Source: Flavobacterium sp. ACN2
Lineage (GTDB): Bacteria; Bacteroidota; Bacteroidia; Flavobacteriales; Flavobacteriaceae
DNA length: 64,000 nucleotides
Reading direction: 5' to 3'
Assembly (NCBI RefSeq): GCF_002303885.1
Contig: NZ_MRCM01000005.1
Span: forward strand, 62,001 to 126,000
The notes below the pieces were generated by a model that had not been told where the DNA came from, did no database searches, and saw only the letters and a program-made list of their open reading frames with translations. Below, one piece after another: positions 10,439-20,408 of the stretch (positions are counted from its first letter, which is position 1; each line of letters begins with the position of its first letter). A program made the position numbers and the translations under genes.

Positions 10439-12217
10439 ATGGTTTCAATCACACGCCTTTTTGATTTTCCCTATTATCAACAAGAAACTTACAACCTTCC
10501 AGTTGCTCTCGCAACCAAAAAAAATGGAGTCTGGGAAAAAACATCCAGTGAAGAATATATTGCAAAAGCAAATGCTATTTCGAGAGCATTATTGCGTATG
10601 GGCGTTCAGAAAGATGATAAAATTGCTTTAATTAGTTCAAATAACCGTACCGAGTGGAATATAATGGACATTGGTATTTTGCAGACTGGTGCGCAAAATG
10701 TTCCAATTTATCCAACTATTGCAGAAGAAGATTACGAATATATTTTAAACCACAGCGGCAGTATTTACTGTTTTGTTTCTGATGATGAAGTGTTACAGAA
10801 AGTAAATGCAATTAAAGCCAATGTACCTACATTGAAAGAAGTATATTCTTTTAATGAAATTAATGGCTGTAAACATTGGTCAGACTTATTGGTTTTAGGC
10901 GAAGATGATAGCAATCAAAGCGAAGTTGAAGCTAAAAAAGACAGCATTCAAACAGATGATTTAGCTACTATTATTTACACTTCTGGAACAACAGGAAGAC
11001 CTAAAGGAGTTATGCTTTCGCACAAAAATATTGTGTCAAATGTTTTAGACAGCTCACCAAGAATCCCATTTGATCCAGGAAAAAGCACCGCATTAAGCTT
11101 CTTGCCTATCTGTCATATTTTTGAAAGAATGATTTTGTATATCTATCAATATTATGGTGTATCGGTTTATTTTGGAGAATCTATTGATAAAATCAGCGAT
11201 AACTTAAAAGAGGTCCGTCCAACTGTAATTACAGCTGTACCAAGACTTTTAGAAAAAGTTTACGATAAAATTTATGCGAAAGGAGCTGAATTAACTGGTA
11301 TCAAGAAAAAACTGTTTTTCTGGGCTATCGATTTAGGTTTAAGATATGAACCATACGGAGCAAATGGTGCTTGGTATGAATTCCAATTAAAGATTGCACG
11401 TAAACTAATTTTCAGTAAATGGAAAGAAGGTTTGGGAGGAAACTTAGATTTAATGGTTTCTGGAAGTGCTGCCTTACAGCCGCGTTTGACAAGAGTTTTT
11501 GCTGCAGCAGAAATTCCGGTAATGGAAGGTTACGGTTTAACGGAAACTTCTCCGGTAATTGCTGTAAACGACCAAAGAAACAAAGGATTTAAAATTGGAA
11601 CTGTTGGAAAGCCGATTCGTAACGTAGAAGTTAAAATCGCTGAGGACGGAGAGATTTTATTAAAAGGGCCAAACGTAATGTTAGGCTATTATAAAGATCC
11701 TGAGAAAACGGCTGAAGCTGTAATTGACGGTTATTTTCATACGGGAGATATAGGAGAAATTGACAGCGAAGGTTTCTTAAAAATTACCGATCGTAAAAAA
11801 GAAATGTTCAAGACTTCTGGGGGTAAATATATTGCTCCGCAAATGATCGAAAATGCCATGAAACAATCTCGTTTTATTGAACAGATAATGGTTATTGGTG
11901 AAGGCGAAAAAATGCCAGGTGCTTTTATTCAGCCAAACTTTGAATTTGTAAAAGAATGGGCAAAAATCCATAAAATTACTTTAGGAAGTTCTGATGCAGA
12001 AATCAGCGCTAATGCAGATGTTATCAAACGAATCGATGAAGAAGTAGAAGGAATCAACAAAAAATTCGGACATTGGGAACAAGTAAAACGTTTTGAACTT
12101 ACACCAGATGTATGGTCAATTGACGGCGGACAGCTTACTCCTACTCTAAAATTGAAACGTAAAATCATCAAAGAAATTTACAAAGATCTTTATGCAAAAA
12201 TCTACGGAAACAATTAA
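10439..12217 (+). CDS. Long-chain acyl-CoA synthetase (AMP-forming)
   Basis: Activates fatty acids to acyl-CoA with ATP. It has 592 residues, normal for the FAA1-type branch. The P-loop-like motif YTSGTTGRPKGVML, the adenylate motif EGYGLTETSP, and the hinge region with GYFHTGDIGEIDSEGFLKI followed by DRKKEMFKTSGGKY are all present. No signal peptide or membrane segment; the enzyme is expected to be peripheral or cytosolic. It is monocistronic, with a terminator immediately after. It supplies substrate to the beta-oxidation enzymes encoded at 56-62 kb. Confidence 0.93.
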   Translation: MVSITRLFDFPYYQQETYNLPVALATKKNGVWEKTSSEEYIAKANAISRALLRMGVQKDDKIALISSNNRTEWNIMDIGILQTGAQNVPIYPTIAEEDYEYILNHSGSIYCFVSDDEVLQKVNAIKANVPTLKEVYSFNEINGCKHWSDLLVLGEDDSNQSEVEAKKDSIQTDDLATIIYTSGTTGRPKGVMLSHKNIVSNVLDSSPRIPFDPGKSTALSFLPICHIFERMILYIYQYYGVSVYFGESIDKISDNLKEVRPTVITAVPRLLEKVYDKIYAKGAELTGIKKKLFFWAIDLGLRYEPYGANGAWYEFQLKIARKLIFSKWKEGLGGNLDLMVSGSAALQPRLTRVFAAAEIPVMEGYGLTETSPVIAVNDQRNKGFKIGTVGKPIRNVEVKIAEDGEILLKGPNVMLGYYKDPEKTAEAVIDGYFHTGDIGEIDSEGFLKITDRKKEMFKTSGGKYIAPQMIENAMKQSRFIEQIMVIGEGEKMPGAFIQPNFEFVKEWAKIHKITLGSSDAEISANADVIKRIDEEVEGINKKFGHWEQVKRFELTPDVWSIDGGQLTPTLKLKRKIIKEIYKDLYAKIYGNN

Positions 12218-12245
12218 TAAATCAAGATAATATAACCAAAGTGAA

Positions 12246-12274
12246 AAGGCTGTCTCATTGAGATAGCCTTTTTT
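12246..12274 (+). terminator. Terminator after the acyl-CoA synthetase
   Basis: 11-bp stem AAGGCTGTCTC (12246-12256) with GAGATAGCCTT (12260-12270), including one G-U pair. The loop is ATT and a T run follows. Confidence 0.88.
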
Positions 12275-12360
12275 ACTATTACAAAAAGGGTATTTTTACT
12301 TTAAATACCAAACTATAAATCGCGTATTTTTAGGTTTTCTTTTATCTAAAACAAAATAAT

Positions 12361-13275
12361 ATGCCTTGGACAGTTCTCGAACAATTATGGAAACGTACTT
12401 TAGATTCCAAAAATGCGAATTCAGACCATACCAATTGGGATAACCAGATTAAAACACTATATCAATTAGGCATTGGCATGGAAGATACTTTGTATTTTCT
12501 ATATTCTGAAAAACCAGATTTTGAAACTTTCAAAACATGGATTAATAATAGAAAAAGAAATACTGATCAAGAAATTGAGGATTTAACTGTAAATGTCTTG
12601 TCTAAGCAGGATCTTGAATTTTGGAATCGGAACGGTTATGTTGTGGTTAAAAATGCTATTTCAAAAGAAGATTGCAAAGCCACACAAAAAGCCATTTGGG
12701 AATATTTAAAAATGAATCCGAATGAAAAAGAAAGCTGGTACAAGCGTCACGAAGAACAAAAAGGACTTATGCTTAATTTTTCGGATCATGAAACTTTAAA
12801 TCGTAATCGCTTTTCGCCAAGAGTAAAAAAGGCTTACGAACAGCTTTATGGAACTACGAATATCTACAAAACTATAGACAAAGTAAGTTTTAATCCGCCC
12901 GAAACAGATCATTTCACCTTTCTTGGAAGTCCGCTTCATTGGGATATGAGCTTAAAAAAACCGCTTACTTATGGTCTTCAAGGGTTATTTTATTTAACTG
13001 AATGCAGAGAAAATGATGGAGCTTTCCATTGCGTTCCAGGTTTTCACAATCAAATCGATGAATGGCTCGACGAACTTGAACCACATGAAAATCCAAGAGA
13101 AAAAGCTTTAAAAACATTACAACCAAAACCAATTACAGGAGATGCAGGCGATTTTATAATCTGGCACAATACATTGCCACACTGCGCAACACCTAATAGA
13201 GGAGAAAGCCCAAGAATGGTTCAATATCTTACTTATCTTCCAGATGATTACAATGCTGCTGGAGAATGGATTTGA
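12361..13275 (+). CDS. Phytanoyl-CoA dioxygenase (PhyH) family protein
   Basis: Fe(II)/2-oxoglutarate-dependent oxygenase fold, 304 residues. The iron ligands are visible as His193-x-Asp195 in LHWDMS and His274 in LPHCATPNRGESPR; Arg280 or Arg285 would bind 2-oxoglutarate. The first 80 residues are an additional helical part. The substrate is unknown; the family hydroxylates lipids, antibiotics and small metabolites. It stands alone, with a shared bidirectional terminator towards the convergent gene. Confidence 0.85.
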   Translation: MPWTVLEQLWKRTLDSKNANSDHTNWDNQIKTLYQLGIGMEDTLYFLYSEKPDFETFKTWINNRKRNTDQEIEDLTVNVLSKQDLEFWNRNGYVVVKNAISKEDCKATQKAIWEYLKMNPNEKESWYKRHEEQKGLMLNFSDHETLNRNRFSPRVKKAYEQLYGTTNIYKTIDKVSFNPPETDHFTFLGSPLHWDMSLKKPLTYGLQGLFYLTECRENDGAFHCVPGFHNQIDEWLDELEPHENPREKALKTLQPKPITGDAGDFIIWHNTLPHCATPNRGESPRMVQYLTYLPDDYNAAGEWI

Positions 13276-13290
13276 ATAATTCAAAATAAA

Positions 13291-13323
13291 AATGGGCATA
13301 ATCAATTGAATGATATACCCATT
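13291..13323. terminator. Bidirectional terminator
   Basis: AATGGG...CCCATT imperfect hairpin between convergent genes, with A-rich and T-rich flanks on both sides. Confidence 0.7.
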
Positions 13324-13333
13324 TTACTTAGAT

Positions 13334-15139
13334 TTACTTTCTTCCTTTTAATTTATATTTCATAACATCTTTAAGCATTGATTTGTTTTTTTCATTAAAA
13401 GCAACCAACTCTGATGCTATATCAGGTTTAATCATAATTTTATCGGCTACAATCTCGTAAGCAATATTTTTAGTAATTTCTTCTAAATCCTCATGCTTTT
13501 TAAATTCGTGTTTCATGGCCTGCAAAAACAACTCTGAATTCTCCGCCGAAACATCCGATTCATAAATTGAGGTTATGACTCCAGATAATTTTTCTGTCGA
13601 TTCAATATTTGCAAAATAATTATTCAGACAATTGAATGCATCTTTATTATTTCTCCATCCCGTTATCAATACCTCTTGTGCTCCATTTATATTCTTAATT
13701 TTATTTTTATAAATAAAAGATGCTTTTACGTATTGATTATTTACTTTATAGTCATCTATCACTTTACCATAAAACTTATCGGCTTCCGGTTTGTCTTTTA
13801 GAATCGTATACAAATCTCCCACTTTTTCGTTTTGATTGAGTTCTCTGTATAATTCAATTGCTTGTCTGTATACATGTCCTTTTTCATAACACTCCGCCGC
13901 TTTGTTTTTATTATTACAATATTTAAGATGGACTGCTGCTGCTTCACTGTACAACTCCCCTTCTTCCAAAACATCTGCAGCTTTGTAATGATTTTTAAGC
14001 AGTTTCATATACACATGGGCTGCCTTTGCATAATCTTTCTTTTCTTTAAATTCTTCAGCCATTTTTTCATATCTGCTTTGTATTGTAGAAAAACGCTCCG
14101 AATCTATCAGAGCCGAGCCTCCTCCTCCAGATTGTGATGGCTGACGTGGTGGTGAATAACTATAAGAAGAACTCGAAGAACTGCTATTCAAAAGTGCCAG
14201 TGCTATTATTAGACCAATTGCAAACACAATCACAATCAAAGCTAGAGACGAATTAGTTCCCAGATTTGTATTGCTGAAATTGCAACTCTTCAGATTAAAT
14301 AGAATGATCAGTACAAAAATTATCTTAAAAACAATTAAAAAAGGCTTACCATCAAATTCAGATTCATCCATTTTATTTCTGCTTCCTCCTGAAAAAGAAC
14401 GACCTCCAGAGAAACCTGAGCCATTTCCTTCAAAAGAAAATTTTCCATCAAATCCTCCTCTAGCAGTTCCTAAAGTATCTAGAGGAATAGCCAATTGTAA
14501 AGCCATTTCAGGATTTTTATCAAGAAAGGCCAAAAACTTATCCATTTCCTTTTGATTTCCCTTCATTAATTCCTCCATATCAAATGGTAATTCATCTGGT
14601 AAATCTTCTTGTGAAAATGGCTTTTCAAGCGCTTCTAGAATATCTTCTGTATTTGCTTCGTAACGTAATGATGATATATACTGCGGAATATGAACTGTTT
14701 TGGAAGGTTCCAGTATATCGATTTCTTTTAAAACTGGCACTTCAATTAAATCGATCCACGAAACTTCTTCCTTTAACTCTACTAATCCAATATCTGGATG
14801 CATGAAATGATAGTGCTCTGAAAACAAATTGTGCCACTCAGCCTTTGTTAGCTGAGGGGTCACAATTGTATTTTCGGGAATAAATAATTTATTTTCTATC
14901 AATTGGCAGAAATAATTCTTTCCGATACGATCCGTTTTAATCAGACTCTGATCAAAAACCAACATACATCCAAACAACTCATTTGCCCTTACGGCAGGAA
15001 CTGGGAAAGTTTTGACCAAATGGAATGCTAATCCCATATTCTGAATTTCCTGAAGCCATACTTTCGGCAATCTGCTTTTTATGAAAACACCTCCTTTAGG
15101 AAATGTATTTTTAGAATTTATGCTAAGTTTAAGTTCCAT
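13334..15139 (-). CDS. MoxR-vWA-propeller system: TM protein with TPR-like repeats
   Basis: 601 residues, the last gene of a five-gene operon; it overlaps the vWA gene by 11 bases. The N-terminal ~180 residues form a globular part shared in style with other bpX-type components of these systems (FPKGGVFIKSRLPKVWL...). A Gly/Ser-rich linker follows, then two hydrophobic segments (KPFLIVFKIIFVLIILF and SSLALIVIVFAIGLIIALAL). A Ser-rich stretch leads to a C-terminal TPR-like helical region with repeated AAxVYxKL/AAxCYEKG units. It is probably the membrane-bound component of the complex. Assignment as a component of the ternary system rests on context and layout; the exact bpX class was not determined. 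Confidence 0.75.
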   Translation of the reverse strand: MELKLSINSKNTFPKGGVFIKSRLPKVWLQEIQNMGLAFHLVKTFPVPAVRANELFGCMLVFDQSLIKTDRIGKNYFCQLIENKLFIPENTIVTPQLTKAEWHNLFSEHYHFMHPDIGLVELKEEVSWIDLIEVPVLKEIDILEPSKTVHIPQYISSLRYEANTEDILEALEKPFSQEDLPDELPFDMEELMKGNQKEMDKFLAFLDKNPEMALQLAIPLDTLGTARGGFDGKFSFEGNGSGFSGGRSFSGGSRNKMDESEFDGKPFLIVFKIIFVLIILFNLKSCNFSNTNLGTNSSLALIVIVFAIGLIIALALLNSSSSSSSYSYSPPRQPSQSGGGGSALIDSERFSTIQSRYEKMAEEFKEKKDYAKAAHVYMKLLKNHYKAADVLEEGELYSEAAAVHLKYCNNKNKAAECYEKGHVYRQAIELYRELNQNEKVGDLYTILKDKPEADKFYGKVIDDYKVNNQYVKASFIYKNKIKNINGAQEVLITGWRNNKDAFNCLNNYFANIESTEKLSGVITSIYESDVSAENSELFLQAMKHEFKKHEDLEEITKNIAYEIVADKIMIKPDIASELVAFNEKNKSMLKDVMKYKLKGRK

Positions 15140-17669
15140 TTTGTCTTACATTTTTTATAAACGGATCCAGATATTTTTCCAAAAAATCTTTCTCCTTTAC
15201 ACTCGTCAGAAAAGAATCTGTTATAAAATAATCGTTACCAGAATATTCACTTTCGGAGGCCATAATTGTTCTGCCGTTTACAATAAAAGGAATATAAAAT
15301 TTGGAGATGTCCTCCTTACTGCTTTCAAATATTAGAATTCCATCCTTATTAGTTACTCTACTTCCGTCCTTAGACTCAAAACACAAGGTTTCTATATAAC
15401 AAACAGCACCGTTACTTTCTATAGTATTCTTCAATACTTCAGCCTCCTGTCTTGTTACATCATTTAAAACAACTCCAAAATCCTCATCTACAACAGCTTT
15501 ACTTTCAAGTAAAGATTTACCTGTATTTTGTTTTATTATTTTAACAAGATTAATAGCTGATGCTCCCCTATTTTTCAAAATAAGATTTACTTTTTCGTAA
15601 AATTGTATTGCTGGGTGTTTCCAGTCAGTAGAATAATAACCTCTCTTAGAAAACTCTAAGTGCGTAAAGTTAAATCCGTTAATTTCAATACTATCATTTA
15701 CAATTGACAATCCTTTTAGTTTTTTTATGACGCTGTATTTGAACTTACTATTCATAAAATCCCTAACAAAAGAATTTTGTTTCATGCTATAGTTCACAAA
15801 AGCATCATTAATCAAATTACTAAATTCAGACTTCATTTTTATTAAACCATCATCGACACGCCAATAGCTTGTACCATCAGTCAAATAAAACTCATTCTTA
15901 TATCCAAAAACATTAACTTTTAAATCATTAAATTCTTCATTAGAAACCAAATTACTTTTTAACTCCTGTTTATCAATATTATAAATACTAATTTTTGGTA
16001 TCGAATCGCTTACATAACACAACAGAAATCTCTCGCCTTTGCCATTGGTTTTTATAGCAAATTCTCCTTTGTCAAAAGGAAGATTTGAATCTATTCTTTT
16101 AAATCCTTTGTTGAACTCATTACTGACAAACCAGAATAAATTTCCGTTTAGATAGGTATAAAAGTCGGTACCATAATAAAAGATATTCTGATAGCTTCTT
16201 TCTAATGGAAATAAAAGCGGTATATTATCTAAGTCTGTTTCTGAATACTTACGGCGTGGAGAATCTCGCTTTTCTTTTTCCCACAGTTCATCCAGTGGCA
16301 TTATAATATGCTGAAGCATTTTTCTGCCTTTATTCTGATTTTTATAGACTTTGATGCCTTCTATCTCCATTTCAAAAACATACTTAATCTCAGTATAATA
16401 AGTACTTATCACATTTTTCATTGCCGTCAGTTTCAAACTGTCTTCTGAGGAAAAAAGAAATACTTCCTGATTTTTACTGCTAATTTTATTTTGCTGAAAA
16501 AATGATTCAAGTCCTTGCGAACAATCCAGTTTACCGCTAAGCTCGCTCAACGCCTCAATTACATCATGAACATTACCTAATGGAACTTCTTTAAAATCCT
16601 GACCTGCTATAAAAACTCTGCACTTAATATCGGTTTTCGGATGTCTAGCAATCGCAATTGCCGAAGCAAAAGACAGAATCTTAGGATTTCCCCAATTTTT
16701 TAATGAGCTGTCGATAATCAAAATACGTTCGAACTTATCTGCTTCTGGCGGAACTTCTCTTTGAATATAAAGCGCTTCGTTATTGGCTATTCTGGACATA
16801 AAAACGTCATCGTCATACGCAAATTCAGAGATTACCAATTTATCAAAGTCGCCTTTGTTTGTCAAATCCGAAATTCCTCCCAAAGGCTGTTCGCTTGGGT
16901 GATTGTGGTGCAACGGAATATGAAGCCCTGACCAAAGTCGTTTGATAAGACTTCCTACATGAAACGTACGATCATCATTTATAAGTTGTTCCACAAAAGT
17001 TGCTGCATCGATAAGATTTTCCTCTTCTAAAATTTCCTCTTGCAGCTTCTCCTTTAAATCCTCATGCGGATTATTTTCCATGGCATGCAAAATGGACTCC
17101 ACAGTTGGAAAATTCTTTTTTAGTAAAGCCAGCGTTCTAAAATCTTTTATAAAATTGGCATCATTAAAGGGTTCTTTTACACCAGCTCGTACCAAATGAT
17201 GTCTTTTATCTTTATATTCCTCGAGAATCTTTTTGGCCTTTTCAGTAGAAATTCTGTTATGACATCCATCAAAAATAGTCTGAAACATTTTCATCCTTTT
17301 TTCACCAGTTTTATATTCATCTGGCAAAGCGGAAAGCTGTCTCATAAAACCAATACTGGCGCCTAATCTAAACGAATGTTCTATAGGAAATGATTTGGTT
17401 ATTTCTATGCCTTTTGCCCACTCCTGAATTCTGTCAATAGCTTCTTTACTATCATTATTGGTAGCAGTAATGGCTAATAAAAGAGTTCCGAATGGTGGAA
17501 AATTACTATCAGAAAGCGCTTCTAAAATTTCAAAGACAAATTTCTCATAACCGATAGTTTGTCCATTCGGAATTGAGATCGTCTCAAATACGCTATCTGG
17601 AGAAAATACCTGATTTTCCCATTCCCAAAAATAGTCTGTAAACGATTGAAAATATCTTTGAAATTCCAT
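15129..17669 (-). CDS. MoxR-vWA-propeller system: vWA/propeller protein with L7/L12-like domain
   Basis: 846 residues. An N-terminal helical part of ~300 residues precedes a vWA-like domain (about 312-430) with IIDSS, a reduced metal-ion-adhesion motif in place of full DxSxS. Residues ~480-650 contain repeated W/Y-rich strands, as in a beta-propeller (YLNGNLFWFVSNE, YLTDGTSYWRVDDG). Residues ~695-760 resemble the C-terminal domain of ribosomal protein L7/L12 (a helix with NLVKIIKQNTGKSLLESKAVV, then EAEVLKNTIESNGAVCYIE). The partner is the MoxR ATPase encoded two genes upstream. In these systems the ATPase remodels vWA partners in an NTP-dependent conflict response; that role is established only at family level. 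Confidence 0.78.
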   Translation of the reverse strand: MEFQRYFQSFTDYFWEWENQVFSPDSVFETISIPNGQTIGYEKFVFEILEALSDSNFPPFGTLLLAITATNNDSKEAIDRIQEWAKGIEITKSFPIEHSFRLGASIGFMRQLSALPDEYKTGEKRMKMFQTIFDGCHNRISTEKAKKILEEYKDKRHHLVRAGVKEPFNDANFIKDFRTLALLKKNFPTVESILHAMENNPHEDLKEKLQEEILEEENLIDAATFVEQLINDDRTFHVGSLIKRLWSGLHIPLHHNHPSEQPLGGISDLTNKGDFDKLVISEFAYDDDVFMSRIANNEALYIQREVPPEADKFERILIIDSSLKNWGNPKILSFASAIAIARHPKTDIKCRVFIAGQDFKEVPLGNVHDVIEALSELSGKLDCSQGLESFFQQNKISSKNQEVFLFSSEDSLKLTAMKNVISTYYTEIKYVFEMEIEGIKVYKNQNKGRKMLQHIIMPLDELWEKEKRDSPRRKYSETDLDNIPLLFPLERSYQNIFYYGTDFYTYLNGNLFWFVSNEFNKGFKRIDSNLPFDKGEFAIKTNGKGERFLLCYVSDSIPKISIYNIDKQELKSNLVSNEEFNDLKVNVFGYKNEFYLTDGTSYWRVDDGLIKMKSEFSNLINDAFVNYSMKQNSFVRDFMNSKFKYSVIKKLKGLSIVNDSIEINGFNFTHLEFSKRGYYSTDWKHPAIQFYEKVNLILKNRGASAINLVKIIKQNTGKSLLESKAVVDEDFGVVLNDVTRQEAEVLKNTIESNGAVCYIETLCFESKDGSRVTNKDGILIFESSKEDISKFYIPFIVNGRTIMASESEYSGNDYFITDSFLTSVKEKDFLEKYLDPFIKNVRQNGT

Positions 17670-17676
17670 TTTTAAT

Positions 17677-18375
17677 TTATGAAAAAGTTAAGCGAAATGA
17701 ACTAATTGATAGTGGTTTTACATTTTGTTTGGGAATAGAAGAATAACTATTATCCTTATTCCATAGTATTATATTTTTATCGAAAGGATTTAATTTATCC
17801 TTAAGTGTTTGGGTCAAAACAGGCCATTCAAAATCATACCCTGTAGGGATTAAAAAATCATTCTTAGACCAAAATGTATTTCCTTTTAAAGGCAATAAAG
17901 GCTTCCCGATAATCAATGCTTTATTATTGATTACAACCCATTGCAAAGGTTCAAGTCTAAATTTTGGTGCAAATTCGATATAGGATTTCAGTTCCTGATA
18001 TTCTACCAATAAAGCGTATGCTTCTTTTACATCTTCCGATCGTTTTAATGCAATCTGCAGTGTATCACTTATACCAAAAAAATTATGATTGAAATTTGGC
18101 AGTGAAATAGGCAAACCTCTCAAAACCGGCGACCATAATAAACCCGAAGGCAGTTTTTTGGTAGGTAATTGTTTTCCTTTTTCGAACAACAAATTTTCTT
18201 TTAACTCATATATTTTGATATACGGAATCTGTAGAAGTTCAGTAGAGTCTATTTGATCGTCCGTGAACTCTTTTATCCAGATGGTATTGGTCTCAAAAGC
18301 TATTTTGAGATTTTCCCAATGTCGTATTGCTCCAAGAAAATCTTTATGCTCTTTGTTAATTTCTAAAAAGTACAT
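17677..18375 (-). CDS. MoxR-vWA-propeller system: small accessory component
   Basis: 232 residues, no signal or membrane segment. I see no catalytic motif; the protein is rich in Leu, Pro and Trp (LPSGLLWSPVLRGLPISLP, PLQWVVINNKALIIG). It begins one base after the MoxR stop codon and is followed seven bases later by the vWA gene, so it is translationally coupled. Probably one of the bpX accessory proteins that accompany MoxR and vWA in these operons. Function is inferred only from position. Confidence 0.65.
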   Translation of the reverse strand: MYFLEINKEHKDFLGAIRHWENLKIAFETNTIWIKEFTDDQIDSTELLQIPYIKIYELKENLLFEKGKQLPTKKLPSGLLWSPVLRGLPISLPNFNHNFFGISDTLQIALKRSEDVKEAYALLVEYQELKSYIEFAPKFRLEPLQWVVINNKALIIGKPLLPLKGNTFWSKNDFLIPTGYDFEWPVLTQTLKDKLNPFDKNIILWNKDNSYSSIPKQNVKPLSISSFRLTFS

Positions 18376-18376
18376 G

Positions 18377-19507
18377 TTAAATAGTTTGAAGAATTTTTTG
18401 CCACAAAGATTCTATATGTTCCTGAATGTATTTTTTCTTTTCTGCATCTTTGATCCAATCGCAGCGGGTTTGAATATATCTCAATTTATCTTTGATCACG
18501 TTTTGCTCTTCAAAAGAAAGGCTATCATCCTGCCATTTCTCGATCAGATAATTTACTTCTTTCATTACACTTTCAGCATCCGGCGTCTTATTGTACATCG
18601 CTTGCGGGTGGGCTTCTGTAGAAGTATCTTTTTCGATAATTTTATTAATGATTCCTTCCAGAATTTCAATTTGCTCTTCGTTATCCCAGATATATTTCAA
18701 CACCCAAAAATCTGACACAATTGATTCTTTTCTTCCGCACATTAGCGCACTTGCTGCAACAAGGTTCTGAAGTTTTACGGCACGTCGGTCTGAAACTTTG
18801 ATGCCAGTATTTCGAAGACTATGAATAATATCTACATATTCGTTTCGTGTAGCACTCAAATCTACCTGACGACAAAGTTTTTGCAATTCGCGAACCTCAT
18901 CTGCCGAAATAGTTGGCACTTCTTCAGTCACCGAGCTTTCCAGTTTCCATCCAGCAAGCAATACCTGATGCAATAAATCTGGTTCTACATAATCACATTT
19001 GATACGAATCAAAAAACGGTCAAGCAAAGCGTTTAACGATTCATCTTCCGGCATAAGGTTACTTGCACCTACAAACATCAATGCTGGCAATTTTTTAGTT
19101 TCTTTACCACGGCGAAAGATTTTTTCGTTAAGCGCCATCAACAAACTGTTCAGGATAGCCGAATTGGCGTTAAAAATCTCATCTAGGAAAACCATAGAAG
19201 CTTCAGGCATCATACCGTCAGTATTGGTAATCAATTCTCCTTCTTTTAGTTTTCGAATATCAAAAGGTCCAAAAATCTCATTAGGTTCTGTAAAACGGGT
19301 CAACAGATATTCAAAATTTTTGTCGCCCTCGATTCCTTTAGAAAGCGATCTGACAATGGCGCTTTTTGCAGTTCCCGGAGGTCCAAGCAAAAAAGCATTT
19401 TCTCGTGCCAGTAATCCAATTCCTAATAGATCGATAATTTCATTTTTACCAACAAAAGTTTCTTTGATATGTTTTAAAACGGCATTTAATTTAGCTGTAG
19501 CATTCAT
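18377..19507 (-). CDS. MoxR-family AAA+ ATPase
   Basis: 376 residues. Walker A GPPGTAKS at residues 42-49 and Walker B MVFLDEIFNANS are complete, with the sensor-like GASNLMPEDESLNALLDRFLIRI typical of MoxR/RavA ATPases. MoxR proteins form hexamers that remodel vWA-domain partners; the vWA protein is encoded two genes downstream. It is the second gene of the operon, 35 bases after the first. The C-terminal region is helical and charged. Strong identification as MoxR; the physiological target is unknown. Confidence 0.9.
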   Translation of the reverse strand: MNATAKLNAVLKHIKETFVGKNEIIDLLGIGLLARENAFLLGPPGTAKSAIVRSLSKGIEGDKNFEYLLTRFTEPNEIFGPFDIRKLKEGELITNTDGMMPEASMVFLDEIFNANSAILNSLLMALNEKIFRRGKETKKLPALMFVGASNLMPEDESLNALLDRFLIRIKCDYVEPDLLHQVLLAGWKLESSVTEEVPTISADEVRELQKLCRQVDLSATRNEYVDIIHSLRNTGIKVSDRRAVKLQNLVAASALMCGRKESIVSDFWVLKYIWDNEEQIEILEGIINKIIEKDTSTEAHPQAMYNKTPDAESVMKEVNYLIEKWQDDSLSFEEQNVIKDKLRYIQTRCDWIKDAEKKKYIQEHIESLWQKILQTI

Positions 19508-19542
19508 TATTTTACTTCTATTTTTTAATAATTCGTTTGTTT

Positions 19543-20169
19543 TTAAAGTTGAGCCCAGAATAGCTTTTGGTAGTCTCCAAACCCTATTTCCAATTGTTTT
19601 TTTATAAAATCAGACTGTGCCCATTTTATAGATTTTCTTTGCACCACTCGGTCAATATAAAGTTGCAGTAAACAATCATTTTCTGCGATTATCTCAAAAT
19701 TTACATTTTCCGAATCCAGATCAGACCCAATAGCAGAATAATGAAATTGAATTAAATGTTTTTCTAAAATATCAATAATCAAATCTTCTGGATCAATCTT
19801 CCTAATTTCTGTTATAATCTGAGGTAAAAAACGCAGACAAAGATCTGATGAAATAATTGCCGAAGCATCTATTGTGCCTTTATAAAAAGGTAAAAGTTCT
19901 TTTACATCACTCATTTTATGCTCTCTGTGCAATAAAAGTTGCGTGGCCAAATATAACGTTCTGGCAGACCATAAAGCAGCTTCTCCATTAAAGTCGGGGG
20001 CAGTTCCTGGATATTCTAAAATTTCCTTTTCATATTCTGTTTCCAGAAACAAAACGGCTTCTTTTTCCTCTGTTTGGGCTATTGTAATTAGTTTATCATA
20101 CAAAATAACCTGTTCAATGGTTCTGAGATGATAAATAGTATCCAAAAAAGGCGTTTTTATTTTTTCCAT
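19543..20169 (-). CDS. MoxR-vWA-propeller system: first gene, helical component
   Basis: 208 residues, mainly helical and acidic, with no known catalytic motif. It is the promoter-proximal gene of the five-gene operon and lies directly upstream of the MoxR ATPase. Similar-sized helical proteins open many MoxR-vWA-propeller operons, so I assign it to the system by context. It starts about 75 bases after the predicted transcription start. The name of the domain class is not certain. Confidence 0.65.
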   Translation of the reverse strand: MEKIKTPFLDTIYHLRTIEQVILYDKLITIAQTEEKEAVLFLETEYEKEILEYPGTAPDFNGEAALWSARTLYLATQLLLHREHKMSDVKELLPFYKGTIDASAIISSDLCLRFLPQIITEIRKIDPEDLIIDILEKHLIQFHYSAIGSDLDSENVNFEIIAENDCLLQLYIDRVVQRKSIKWAQSDFIKKQLEIGFGDYQKLFWAQL

Positions 20170-20252
20170 AGTATTATAATTATACCTTTCTGAATCGGAT
20201 TTTATTTCTTAATAGAACAATCTTCCGTCTCATACGAAAAATTGTACATTAA

Positions 20253-20286
20253 CAAATATATTATTAAATCCGAACCTTTGCGCAAA
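20253..20286 (-). promoter_or_regulatory. Canonical promoter of the MoxR-vWA operon
   Basis: On the minus strand, TTTG (20283-20286), a 22-base spacer and TATATTTG (20253-20260) match the Bacteroidota housekeeping promoter exactly. Confidence 0.75.
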
Positions 20287-20326
20287 TATTCGTTTTAGCT
20301 TTTGCAATTGTTTTTAACAAGAAAGT

Positions 20327-20390
20327 GAAACTACAGCTGCAACAACTGCAGTTTCCTTCTACAGCTATCAACCATGCATTTTGATAGCTA
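20327..20390 (-). terminator. Tandem hairpins ending the exonuclease operon
   Basis: Two consecutive hairpins: 20362-20390 (10-bp stem) and 20327-20355 (13-bp stem with two G-U). A weak T-rich tail follows. They separate the RNA-repair operon from the MoxR promoter. Confidence 0.6.
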
Positions 20391-20408
20391 TTATTAACAA
20401 ATTAAATT

